This document shows positions 13,201 to 25,200 of a stretch of 64,000 nucleotides of DNA, piece by piece (position 1 is the stretch's first letter; each line of letters begins with the position of its first letter). The notes beneath the pieces are model-generated. The model saw only the letters and a list, made by a program, of their open reading frames with translations. It ran no database searches and was not told the DNA's origin. Source of the stretch: Leptasterias polaris (taxonomy: Eukaryota; Echinodermata; Asteroidea; Forcipulatida; Asteriidae); assembly GCA_037783415.1 (NCBI GenBank), contig JAZGTN010000085.1, forward strand, positions 2,475,501 to 2,539,500, in the 5' to 3' direction. Position numbers and translations under genes: made by a program.

Positions 13201-16200
13201 CTGCACTATGATATCGTTTGGCCAATGCATCTAAACTACAAATCTGATTCTTTGCACATTTTAGTTAACTCAACCTTCCAAAAGTAGGTAGTTTTGTAGT
13301 TGTAAAAAATGACAGGTCTACAACATCGGCAAGTGGAACCATGATTCCTCAACGAGATCAGATTCACATTATTGGAAAGCTCCAAAATGAAAGAGGCTAA
13401 ATTGAAACATCCTGTTTCTCTGGCAACTAACACCTGTTATCTCCCTGTAATTGCTTTCCCAAACAGTGGACTTAAATGCTCATGCACAAAAAAGTAGGGC
13501 TGCTGACTGCCCCAGGCAGATTAACTGCTCATCCATTAAGTAATTCAATGTAAACACACCCACTCTGTGAAAAGGATGTACACTTTCCGAGTTTTTGTGG
13601 CCAAACTCTTTTATGGAGCTTTCCTGTAATATCTTGGAATGAATTTCTACTGTCACCATAGTGTTGGTTTGAAATTAAGGTCGCGTCCAAATCGAGTGAC
13701 TTTGGCTTTGGCCTTTTGGCAATCTAGCCATAGCCACTTGGCCTAAGATTGATTTATTGGCTAACTCATTGTAGCTCTTTGCCCTTGATCTTGTCGTCTA
13801 ACTCTAATCTTGCATTACTTTCCATGCTTCTTGCCGCCAAACGCAGGGGCCACCAACCTCCCCTTATAGTGGCCAACATTTCCTGATGTCTCCCCAGGTC
13901 TGTAAACGCTCTCATGCTAGGTTGTCTCAACAAATAATGCACTTCTTTCATATTTCTGTAACATTGGAGCACGTTCAACTGCTAATAAATACGTGGCAAG
14001 TACTTGAATATGATCTGTCAATTTACAACTCGTAAACCTCTTAAACTAGTCCAAAGTATATAAGTCCAGCATTTGTCTCATGGTCATGTTTTTTTGCTAC
14101 TTCTGGCTCCAAAACTATCTAACATTTGATTGTAACTTTACCTAAATTTCTGGGGGGGTTTTCAGTTCAAAGGCAAAAGTAAAGACGTGAGTCTTTTGAG
14201 TTTTTACACAAAATTTCAGATTAAGAAAAGTCCTCATTAGTTTCTAGCGTTGGTCCCCCAAAAAAATTGCTAAAAAAACTTCTGATAGTCATTGGAGCAA
14301 AACTGTGTGAAGCTGGAAGAGTTTACAAAAAGTTCTTTGCTAGTTAGATTTGAAAAAAACGATGGTACAATGACTTGGTACAAGTGACCGCCTCAGTTTA
14401 GATTCCTCGGACTAGAGTCAGTTGGTATGTCACAATGTTAGGGGCAAGCCTTGTGTAGTTACCTAAGTTAATGTGTATGGTATAAGGCTTTGTCCATCTC
14501 AAGGTTGCTGTACAAAAGCTTGTGTAGAGCAATAATAGTCTGTGGAACCCAATTTGAGTGTTGACTTGTGACCAGTCGAGTCATTGTACCAGACATTTTT
14601 CAATCTTTAACTCCCAAATGGCTGATTGAATAACATGACATTTACCTGCAAGACTGGGGATAGAGCACCAGCCGATATACATTGAACATTATAACAACTA
14701 GTTCTTATATAGTGCATTTTACTATAACATATCAACGCACTTTACATTAGTGCCCTAGTCATTGGACCAATAACATTCCCATAGTCTTTCTCAGCTCCCT
14801 ATGGAGTTCCCTATGGCGCTGTGAAGGCTTTTTTAAATCAAAAACAATCTCTACCTTCGCAGGTACCCATTCATAGTTTTTTCATACCTCTGGGTGAAGA
14901 GAAGCAATTATAGTTTGTCTTGCTCAAGAACACAAGCGTCGTGAATGGGATTCAAACCCGTACCCGATGACTTAACCACCAGAACTTGAGTCTGGATTCA
15001 CCAAAACCAACCAAGCCAACTGATCTTACTTGCCAAGAGGATTCATATTCAATTACACTGCTAAGCAGCCAGCTTACCAGTTGGACATGCTCCTGTGTCT
15101 AGGTGTCCTTCATCCCTCTGAATAAGTCTTTTAAAAATTTATTAACCACTTTATGTCGGTATTCAAACAAGTTTTCCACGCTTTTGCATGGTATTATTTA
15201 TTGGAACTTTTCAGCCGGTCAACTGATCGCAAAAAACTAAAAGGAAAAAAAAGAAAAAATGCTCCAAAGTTTTTGGGGGCGTTTATAAACGTCAGCCGCA
15301 AGCCGGTTTGGAAAAGTTTGGCACGCTGTATACACTTGTCATCCGACACGAGGTGGTAAAGGGTTGAAATTCATTTTGTTATTCGTCTGAGGATGAGTAA
15401 ATGTATGTTTGTTGGTTGAGGATGTTGGAGTTAAAGTGTTACTTATTTTTGTCGTTTATGTGAGTTGTAACAGTCATGACAGTTAATTGTTTTTAATTTT
15501 GTGAAATAACCTGTTTATGTGTTTGATATATGTTTTTAATTACTTAATTTCTTTTCTTTGGAGGGGCTGTTTGTGGTGGTGGGATAAGAGGGGCGTCGGG
15601 GTTGAGTAGGTAGCATTTCCCAAAGATATATCAAATGCAAGACCTTTTTTCGTTCAATCAACATCTTGCTAATCTGTGTTCAATCCATGCTGATCATTGC
15701 CCCATTGAAAATGTAACCATAGGTTACTCATGTTCACTTGAGGCTAGAGACTGGGACCGTATGGGCATTGCCGGCTATGGCTACTGCTGTTACTAAGAGT
15801 GTTGCCAAGGACATCGTGTACTCCAACGCACAATCAGGGATGTGATTTCTCCGTTTGTAACCGAAAATTTGTTTTTGTTGCCCTCCAAAAAAAGAAATTC
15901 GGGTTTGTTTTGCCCCCCAAAAAAATAAAAAAATATAAATAAATTCTTTATTTTTTTTTTGTAATTTTAGATCAAATTCATGAAAAAATGAAGATATAGA
16001 ACCATATATAACGCCCCAGATTGCAGAGTAGGGCTTTTAAAACCGAAGATAAATGTTATTAGTGGGCTTCGAGCTCGCATGTTTTTGAGCTCGCATGCTT
16101 TCGAGCTCGCATGTTTTCGAGCTCGCATGTTTTCGAGCTCGCATGTTTTCGAGCTCGCATGTTTTCGAGCTCGCATGTTTTCGAGCTCGCATGTTTTCGA

Positions 16201-19200
16201 GCTCGCATGTTTTTGAGCTCGCATGCTTTCGAGCTCGCATGTTTTCGAGCTCGCATGTTTTCGAGCTCGCATGTTTTCGAGCTCGCATGTTTTCGAGCTC
16301 GCATGTTTTCGAGCTCGCATGTTTTTGAGCTCGCATGCTTTCGAGCTCGCATGTTTTCGAGCTCGCATGCTTTCGAGCTCGCATGTTTTCGAGCTCGCAT
16401 GTTTTCGAGCTCGCATGTTTTCGAGCTCGCATGTTTTCGAGCTCGCATGTTTTCGAGCTCGCATGTTTTTGAGCTCGCATGTTTTCGAGCTCGCATGTTT
16501 TCGAGCTCGCATGCTTTCGAGCTCGCATGTTTTCGAGCTCGCATGTTTTCGAGCTCGCATGTTTTTGAGCTCGCATGCTTTCGAGCTCGCATGTTTTTGA
16601 GCTCGCATGCTTTCGAGCTCGCATGTTTTCGAGCTCGCATGTTTTCGAGCTCGCATGTTTTCGAGCTCGCATGTTTTCGAGCTCGCATGTTTTCGAGCTC
16701 GCATGTTTTCGAGCTCGCATGCTTTCGAGCTCGCATGTTTTCGAGCTCGCATGTTTTCGAGCTCGCATGTTTTCGAGCTCGCATGTTTTCGAGCTCGCAT
16801 GTTTTCGAGCTCGCATGTTTTTGAGCTCGCATGCTTTCGAGCTCGCATGTTTTCGAGCTCGCATGCTTTCGAGCTCGCATGTTTTCGAGCTCGCATGTTT
16901 TCGAGCTCGCATGTTTTTGAGCTCGCATGTTTTCGAGCTCGCATGCTTTTGAGCTCGCATGTTTTTGAGCTCGCATGCTTTTGAGCTCGCATGTTTTTGA
17001 GCTCGCATGCTTTTGAGCTCGCATGTTTTCGAGCTCGCATGCTTTTGAGCTCGCATGTTTTCGAGCTCGCATGCTTTTGAGCTCGCATGTTTTTGAGCTC
17101 GCATGCTTTTGAGCTCGCATGTTTTTGAGCTCGCATGCTTTTGAGCTCGCATGTTTTTGAGCTCGCATGCTTTTGAGCTCGCATGTTTTCGAGCTCGCAT
17201 GCTTTTGAGCTCGCATGTTTTTGAGCTCGCATGCTTTCGAGCTCGCATGTTTTTGAGCTCGCATGCTTTTGAGCTCGCATGTTTTCGAGCTCGCATGCTT
17301 TTGAGCTCGCATGTTTTCGAGCTCGCATGTTTTCGAGCTCGCATGTTTTCGAGCTCGCATGTTTTTGAGCTCGCATGCTTTCGAGCTCGCATGTTTTCGA
17401 GCTCGCATGCTTTCGAGCTCGCATGTTTTCGAGCTCGCATGCTTTTGAGCTAGCATGTTTTTGAGCTCGCATGCTTTTGAGCTCGCATGTTTTTGAGCTC
17501 GCATGCTTTTGAGCTCGCATGTTTTCGAGCTCGCATGCTTTTGAGCTCGCATGTTTTCGAGCTCGCATGCTTTTGAGCTCGCATGTTTTTGAGCTCGCAT
17601 GCTTTTGAGCTCGCATGTTTTTGAGCTCGCATGCTTTTGAGCTCGCATGTTTTCGAGCTCGCATGCTTTTGAGCTCGCATGTTTTCGAGCTCGCATGCTT
17701 TCGAGCTCGCATGTTTTCGAGCTCGCATGCTTTCGAGCTCGCATGTTTTCGAGCTCGCATGCTTTTGAGCTCGCATGTTTTCGAGCTCGCATGCTTTCGA
17801 GCTCGCATGTTTTCGAGCTCGCATGCTTTCGAGCTCGCATGTTTTCGAGCTCGCATGCTTTCGAGCTCGCATGTTTTCGAGCTCGCATGTTTTCGAGCTC
17901 GCATGTTTTTGAGCTCGCATGTTTTCGAGCTCGCATGCTTTTGAGCTCGCATGTTTTTGAGCTCGCATGCTTTTGAGCTCACATGTTTTTGAGCTCGCAT
18001 GCTTTTGAGCTCGCATGTTTTCGAGCTCGCATGCTTTTGAGCTCGCATGTTTTCGAGCTCGCATGCTTTTGAGCTCGCATGTTTTTGAGCTCGCATGCTT
18101 TTGAGCTCGCATGTTTTTGAGCTCGCATGCTTTTGAGCTCGCATGTTTTCGAGCTCGCATGCTTTTGAGCTCGCATGTTTTCGAGCTCGCATGCTTTCGA
18201 GCTCGCATGTTTTCGAGCTCGCAGGCTTTCGAGCTCGCATGTTTTCGAGCTCGCATGCTTTTGAGCTCGCATGTTTTCGAGCTCGCATGCTTTCGAGCTC
18301 GCATGTTTTCGAGCTCGCATGCTTTCGCGCTTTGCGCTCAGAGTTCAGTTTTCTTACAGCCTATCACATCCCTGACAATGCACACTGATGTGGCAATCCA
18401 GCTGTAGCTGTAGCCGTAGCCGTAGCCGTCTAGTCTGTCATGCATGGCCGAGTCCTTCATGACCGCAAATGAAGTACAGAGCTTTTGGCTGTTTGTTTGT
18501 TTTACATTCATTGTCTGGTGATTCTCATGTTAATAACTCCATAAACAAAATGACATTAGTAATTTTTAAAATTGTTTCCAAAAGCTCAAAAAGGTCATAT
18601 CATTTCCTATCCCCGGGGAAATATTTGCATTTGAAAATACATGTCAAAGTTCATTTAAAGACCCATATTGTCTGATTTCCTTTGCCTAAGCAATTTTGGT
18701 TGTGCTTAAAGGCCCTGTACACTATTGGTAAGATCGAAAAACACAAATGTTCACAGATTCACACATAACTTACATGATTTAAAGTAAGTAATGGTAGAAA
18801 GGGTCCCTTAAAATATTTCTGCCTAAAATGCTATCGTTTCTGAGAAATGAGTAAAACAATAGTTTTTATCGCGCGCGATAATAAACTCGATGTTTGAAAA
18901 ACAGAAAACACATAAGGTCTCTTTTCACTATTTTCTCGTGACCTCGATAACCAATTGAGCTGAAATTTTCACAGGTTTGTTGTTTCATGTATATGGTTAA
19001 TCACACAAAACATGAACTTTGTTTGCGACTGTTTTGTCAGCTCTACCAATCCTGTATAATACCTTTAAGCAGCTTTTAAGTGTATGAGCCCAAGTCATAT
19101 CTTGTTTGAGAACCCTTGAATTTTAAGGAATGATAAAATCTTTTTGATGTCTCGTTAAAAAATGTAGAATGAGAAAAGATCTGTTTGAGGTCTTGTTAAA

Positions 19201-22200
19201 AAAAATGTAGAATGCCATATTTTGGTGGAGTAGATTGTTACTAATATCTTTAAAAGTTTACTTTTCTTTTTTATATTTGCAGTCCATAACTCAGCAGCCC
19301 TCACCAGCCTCCCAACAACCAAATCAGGGGTAAGTTGAAGAACAAAATAATTGCATTGGTTTAGTTTGAAACCTCTTTACCTATAAGCCAAGCCCAGAGA
19401 CTTTCTATGTATAATAATAATCTGGGAATTTGTATGGCGATCTTGCTCAACAGTATCGCATAATAAGTCACATTAATTCAATTTTGTGATGAACTAGGAA
19501 AATTGACTGTTGGCTGTTGGCGTGTGGATAATCAGCAGAGTGTGGGTTCAAGTTCCGGTCTTGACACTTGTGTCCTTAAGCAAGACACTTAACCATTATT
19601 GCTGCATCCTTCGGATGGGATGCAAAGTCGTAGGTCCCATGCAAGAACCCAGTGCACTTATTGTAAAGAGAATGAGTTCGTCCCGGTGTTCCTGGGGTGG
19701 ATTTCACAAAGGATAGTCCTAACTTAGGACTAGTCCTAGGAGTTAGGACTAGTCCTAGACATAGGATTGATGCTAGCTAAGATCGATCCTAAGATCGATT
19801 TCACAAAACTCGTTCTAACTTGAGATAAGACCAGTCCTAACTCTTTGTGAAATCCACCCCTGGTTTGATTGGCTGCATATTGCGCTACAGCACCTTGTCA
19901 ACCATTACATGGTGCTATGTAAAGGAATAGGTCTCTAGGGGTGCGTTCGATTAGCTTCCCCGTGTGTACCGGGGTTTTACACTTGTGTTAGCCATGCAAC
20001 GAGGCTAATCGAACGCTGTGGTGTTTTCGCTTGGCACTCTGGGAAAATTAAAGTCAAACGTTTTTGCGTAGCGGTAGAACTTACAAAAGTGTAAGCTCCG
20101 TCGTCTGCTCACTTGGAAAATGTCGATGTCCGTAACGACACAATTTAGTTATAAAATATTTTAAAAACTTGCACACAGTCACCATCCGTTTGTTTTTCTG
20201 GAAGTACGTTTCCTTTCCATTCCCCATTATTTGTTTCATGACGATAAATCTGTGTCTTTGTGTACTTTTGAACTCACGTCAAATTGTCCCCGCCATCTTG
20301 GTATGATGCATCATACACCGGCATCCACCAGAGACCCTCTCGCGAGCTGGGGTTGTGGTGGCTTACACCCGGGGCAGACACGAGTATCACGTGATGGCTA
20401 ATCGAACGCTCTCGTGTAAGTTTTAGTTACACGTGTAAGCTAATCGAACGCACCCTATAGGAATAAAGTGTGGATACTGGTCTTTGACAATATGCTGCAA
20501 TGTGCTGCCATTGCCAGAAACATCTGCAGGGCAAACCTCCTTCTCTTAAAAAAATTGTCTCGGTTCTTTTACTTTCATTGTACACGCTGCACCACACCAT
20601 GACCTACAGCTTAATGTCCCAGCCAAAGGACCAAGCAATTACATTTTAGTGTCTTGCTCAATAACACAAGTCAATCATTCCTGTGTTGTTATACATTTCA
20701 ATGAAACCGTGGATGCCTCATAAGTGAACCTAAAACCAGTGTAGCTTTCAAGCCTGAGAAAACCTGTCAACAAGGGTGTTTGATATGTGAACCAGAAACA
20801 TTGGGGTTAAAGGCACTGAACACGTTTTGTAGTTGTCAAAGACCAGTATTCTCACTTGGTGTATCCCAACATATGCATAAAATAGCAAACCTGTGAAAAT
20901 TTGGCCAGAAGTCTTTTATTATTTTAGTGAGAAATTACCTCTTTCTCAAAAACTACGTTACTTCAGAGGGAGTCGTTTCTCACAATGTTTTATACTATCA
21001 ACAGCTCTCCGTTGCTCGTTACCAAGTAAGTTTTTATGCTAATATATATTTTGAGTAATTACCAAACGTGTCCAGTGCCTTTAACCCTTGCTCTGTTGCG
21101 ATAAGTGTTCAGGGTTCTTTTACCTGCACTACTAATTCTAGTACACTGGACTTCTATTAAGCTTAGTGTCCCATCTGAAGGACAGAGCAATTATGGTAAA
21201 GTATCTTGCTCAAGATACAAGTGTCATGACCCCGTGACTTGAACCCACACTAGACACGCTGCTGTTGAGAAACACCAGTGCCTGAGTTCGGTGCTGTTAA
21301 CCGATCTTTGTCTGATTGATTGCAGTACCCAGCAGATGGCATCACCAGCAAGCTACCTTCAGCCTGCCCCTTCACCTCAGCAGAGCTCTCTCCCGTCACC
21401 TGCTGGTTCCCAACGAGGCCCACCCAGTGTTCCATCACCAGGAGGGCCACTCAGCACCCCAGGTAAACACAAACATTCACTTAGCACAAAAGAAAAACAG
21501 CTCAGCAGAAATGGGTTACCAGCCAAAATACTGTGTATTGTACATGGCTTGAGACTGGTTTTCTGCTTATTTAAGCTTAGTAGAAAATGGTGCTTAGCAA
21601 TTGTGCATGTATTGTTGAAATTAGCAGGGAAACCAGTCGATTACTATATACATTGCATGATGTTTCGGCTGGTAACCCAATTCTGCTAAGCGGCATGTTT
21701 CTTGCTCTTACAAATTTGTCTGGATAGCAGCTGTTTGAAATTCAGCTCTTGGTCTTAAAACTGTAGCTGCTGCTCCCAGGACCCCATCATAGGCTGAGAT
21801 CAAACAACTGAATAGTGTGTGCCTCACACACAACTCTCGTCCAACCAGAGGGCTTCATTTGACCTCAGTCAGGGCGTTTTTTTAGCTTCTTTTGGACAAG
21901 GCATCCAATCAACAACAAAAAATTGTACTTGTTTCTCTGAAGTATCAAAATTAGTTAATAAAACAAAATGAAAGAGTAGAATTGTACAGTGGTAGGTTAA
22001 TATATTTTTATGCTGAAAAACTAACTTCACAGGTAACCCAGGGTCAGTAGGTCCAGGTTCTGTGGGATCCGTCGGCCCGGTACCCAGCCCAGGCAAGGTG
22101 CAGGCATCAGGTCCTGTGTATGATCAGCAGGCGTACTACGAGAAGTGGAAACAGCTTTCAAAGTTCATTGAACCCTTGAAGAGGATGATCAACAAAGCGA

Positions 22201-25200
22201 GCAAAGAGGATGGTAAGTGATAGAGGTCTTGTTGCACCAAAACTCAAGAAGGGGATGAGAATAATATATTGAGCACTTGATGTGACCCTTTCCTTATCAT
22301 AGGCGACTTTAGTACTCATACCCCCTCTTCCTTACCATAGGCAACTTTAGTTGACTGCACTCATATCCCCTCTTCCTTACCATAGGCAACTTTAGTTGAC
22401 TGCACTCATATCCCCTCTTCCTTACCAATAGCAACTTTAGTCAACTACACTCATACCCCCTCTTCCTTACCAATGGTGACTTTAGTCAACTACACTCATA
22501 CCCCCTCTTCCTTACCAATGGTGACTTTAGTTGACTGCACTCATATCCCCTCTTCCTTACCAATGGTGACTTTAGTTGACTGCACTCATATCCCCTCTTC
22601 CTTACCAATGGTGACTTTAGTCAACTACACTCAACCCCCTCTTCCATACCAATGGTGACTTTAGTTGACTGCACTCATATCCCCTCTTCCTTACCAATGG
22701 TGACTTTAGTTGACTGCACTCATACCCCCTCTTCCTTACCAATGGTGACTTTAGTTGACTGCACTCATACCCCCTCTTCCTTACCAATGGTGACTTTAGT
22801 TGACTGCACTCATACCCCCTCTTCCTTACCAATGGTGACTTTAGTTGACTGCACTCATATCCCCTCTTCCTTACCAATGGTGACTTTAGTTGACTGCACT
22901 CATACCCCCTCTTCCTTACCAATGGTGACTTTAGTTGACTGCACTCATACCCCCTCTTCCTTACCAATGGTGACTTTAGTTGACTGCACTCATACCCCCT
23001 CTTCCTTACCATAGGTGACTTTAGTTGACTGCACTCATACCCCCTCTTCCTTACCAATGGTGACTTTAGTTGACTGCACTCATACCCCCTCTTCCTTACC
23101 AATGGTGACTTTAGTTGACTGCACTCATACCCCCTCTTCCTTACCAATGGTGACTTTAGTTGACTGCACTCATACCCCCTCTTCCTTACCAATGGTGACT
23201 TTAGTCAACTACACTCATACCCCCTCTTCCTTACCAATGGTGACTTTAGTTGACTGCACTCATACCCCCTCTTCCTTACCAATGGTGACTTTAGTTGACT
23301 GCACTCATACCCCCTCTTCCTTACCATAGGTGACTTTAGTCAACTACATTATTGTTTAGACACTTAACCATTATTGCTGCGTCCTTCGGATGGGACGTTA
23401 AGCCATAGGTCCCGTGTGTTGTGTAATGCACGTAAAAGAACCCAGTGCACTTATCGTAAAGAGAAGGGGTTCGCCCCGGTGTTCCTGGTTTGATTGGCTG
23501 CATATTGCGCCACAGCACCTTGTAAACCATTAAATGGTGCTATGTAAAGGAAAAAAGTATCATACTTCAAAAACCTAGCTCCACATACCTTGCAGGAATA
23601 ATACTGAATGTTGAAGCACCATGAGCATCACTGAGCGACGAATTTGAGTGCGAAATCATAAGCCACTGCTACTATTATTATTATCTTGTTTCCTCGACAC
23701 ACAGAGTACCGTCGGGAGATGAGTCTAAGTAAGATGACCAACCTTCTGGACATTCTATCAGACCCCAACAAGAAAACACATCTCAGCATGCTACTGAGGT
23801 GTGAAGAGGTCCTCGAGCGAATGGATTTTGGAAAAGTGGTAAGTGCTTCTAACCACTCCTCCCATCTTTCTGTTAATACTATTTGACAAACTATACAAAG
23901 TGGCTCAAAATAGACTCCCAGGTCCAGCTTGTTCGTAAGTGTGACATAGTTGCTGATTCCCGATGTGTAATTCCCGATTTCAGGCCTATGTCTTGTTAAT
24001 GTAAGAAGAGGATTACGTGGCATTGAGAGCCTTCCACCATTGTATTTCATTGTATTTGGGCTCACCTTGTTGTTTCTAGCCGTTGGCCCAATTGGCGGCC
24101 AACTCTCACAACTGAGGTTTTGCGATTCATGGTACGTGACTATGGTATTTTCTCGAAAGAGAAACAAAAATCCTGGTGCTTCAAATAGAATCTTTATTCT
24201 CTTGGCTTTGTTAATTCATGGTTTCTATGTGCCAGCGGTGCTCTCAAAAATTATTCTGACAATTCCAAGAAAATAATCCTGTCCGGTGGAAGTTAAAAAT
24301 TGAAAGATCCTCGGCATTAACTGGCTAATAAAATAAAAAGTAGGTCTAGAGTGTACAGAAACTTTCTTCTCAATTTTTGAAGGGCTATTTCCAGGCAGAA
24401 TCTTTCTTAAGGTTTGGGTATGGCAAAGGTTTTGTTGCCTATAGAAATTCTGGTTCCAGGTCCTACTCTTGTTAATTTTAATTGTTAACCCTTTTTATTA
24501 ATCTTAGGCATGTGGTCCCTCAGGATTTTTATAAAAACCTCCTTGAGTCTTCAAATTTCTAACGAAGTAAAACAGTCACCAAAAAGAGAACAAATGTGTC
24601 AAATTGTGTCCAAGCATGCAGTTTTGTATACATGGTGATGCACAGAGTCTGTACACCTCCTGAGTTTGTAACATCTGAGAGGTTCTGGGTCTAAAACAAA
24701 TGGGAACCAGACCTGTAAGCCATTTTTCAGGAATTTTCACATCCGTCCAATCTCATCCCTGGATTATTTATTATATAACTATCGGTATCAATTAATAGGG
24801 AAGCCAGTCAACATCAGGTACCTCCAGCAGCACAAAGCCAAAGAATGTCTGTGCCCCGTTGTACGAAGTCATCATGACTAACATCAAATCGCCTATTCTG
24901 AACCACTCACTACAAAGGACGTTTGGACCAGCAATGACCGCTATCCATGGACCCTCTACCAAGTAAGTTACTGTTATTTGAGGGTTTTTTCCCCAGGACT
25001 CTGAAAAGTACAGTATACAGCAATCCTTCACCGATCTTGAACTCTTGGTGGCAGCAGATACGCCTCCATTATTGCGGTGGTACCTGGGTGGTACTGCGCT
25101 GCCTAGCGACGGGTTTAAGGGTTGGGCTACACGGCGATCATCTGATCAGTCACGGGTTATTGGACTTTTACTTTGCAAATCGCTTAAACCCGTCGCTAGG

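Larger units (their letters stand above)
7371..13897 (+). other. MED15: Three tandemly duplicated MED15 mini-exons (7371-7424, 11528-11581, 13847-13897)
   Basis: Three successive exons of 54, 54 and 51 bp, all starting and ending in phase 0, encode variants of one motif: [36 protein letters not shown] and [17 protein letters not shown]. The invariant core is PPxSPY...MSPQ. Two of the three donors share the intron start GTCTGT. This is tandem exon duplication within the Pro/Gln/Ser-rich linker of MED15. Any of them could be skipped without a frameshift. Confidence 0.9.

Noticed and set aside
15967..18320. Very long open frames (up to 773 codons) on both strands with a 16-residue period
   Set aside because: The 16-bp satellite has no stop codon in any frame, so openness is automatic. 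All frames give the same repeated peptide, there are no splice or start signals, and it lies in a MED15 intron.
21291..21689. 132-codon open frame as a single-exon gene
   Set aside because: Its first half is MED15 exon 21326-21462; the rest is the intron read through the donor, and phase and homology continue at 22033.
22473..23329. Open frames of 100-191 codons encoding 15-residue repeats
   Set aside because: A by-product of a 45-bp period in a minisatellite; no start context, no conserved domain, and opposite strands are equally open.
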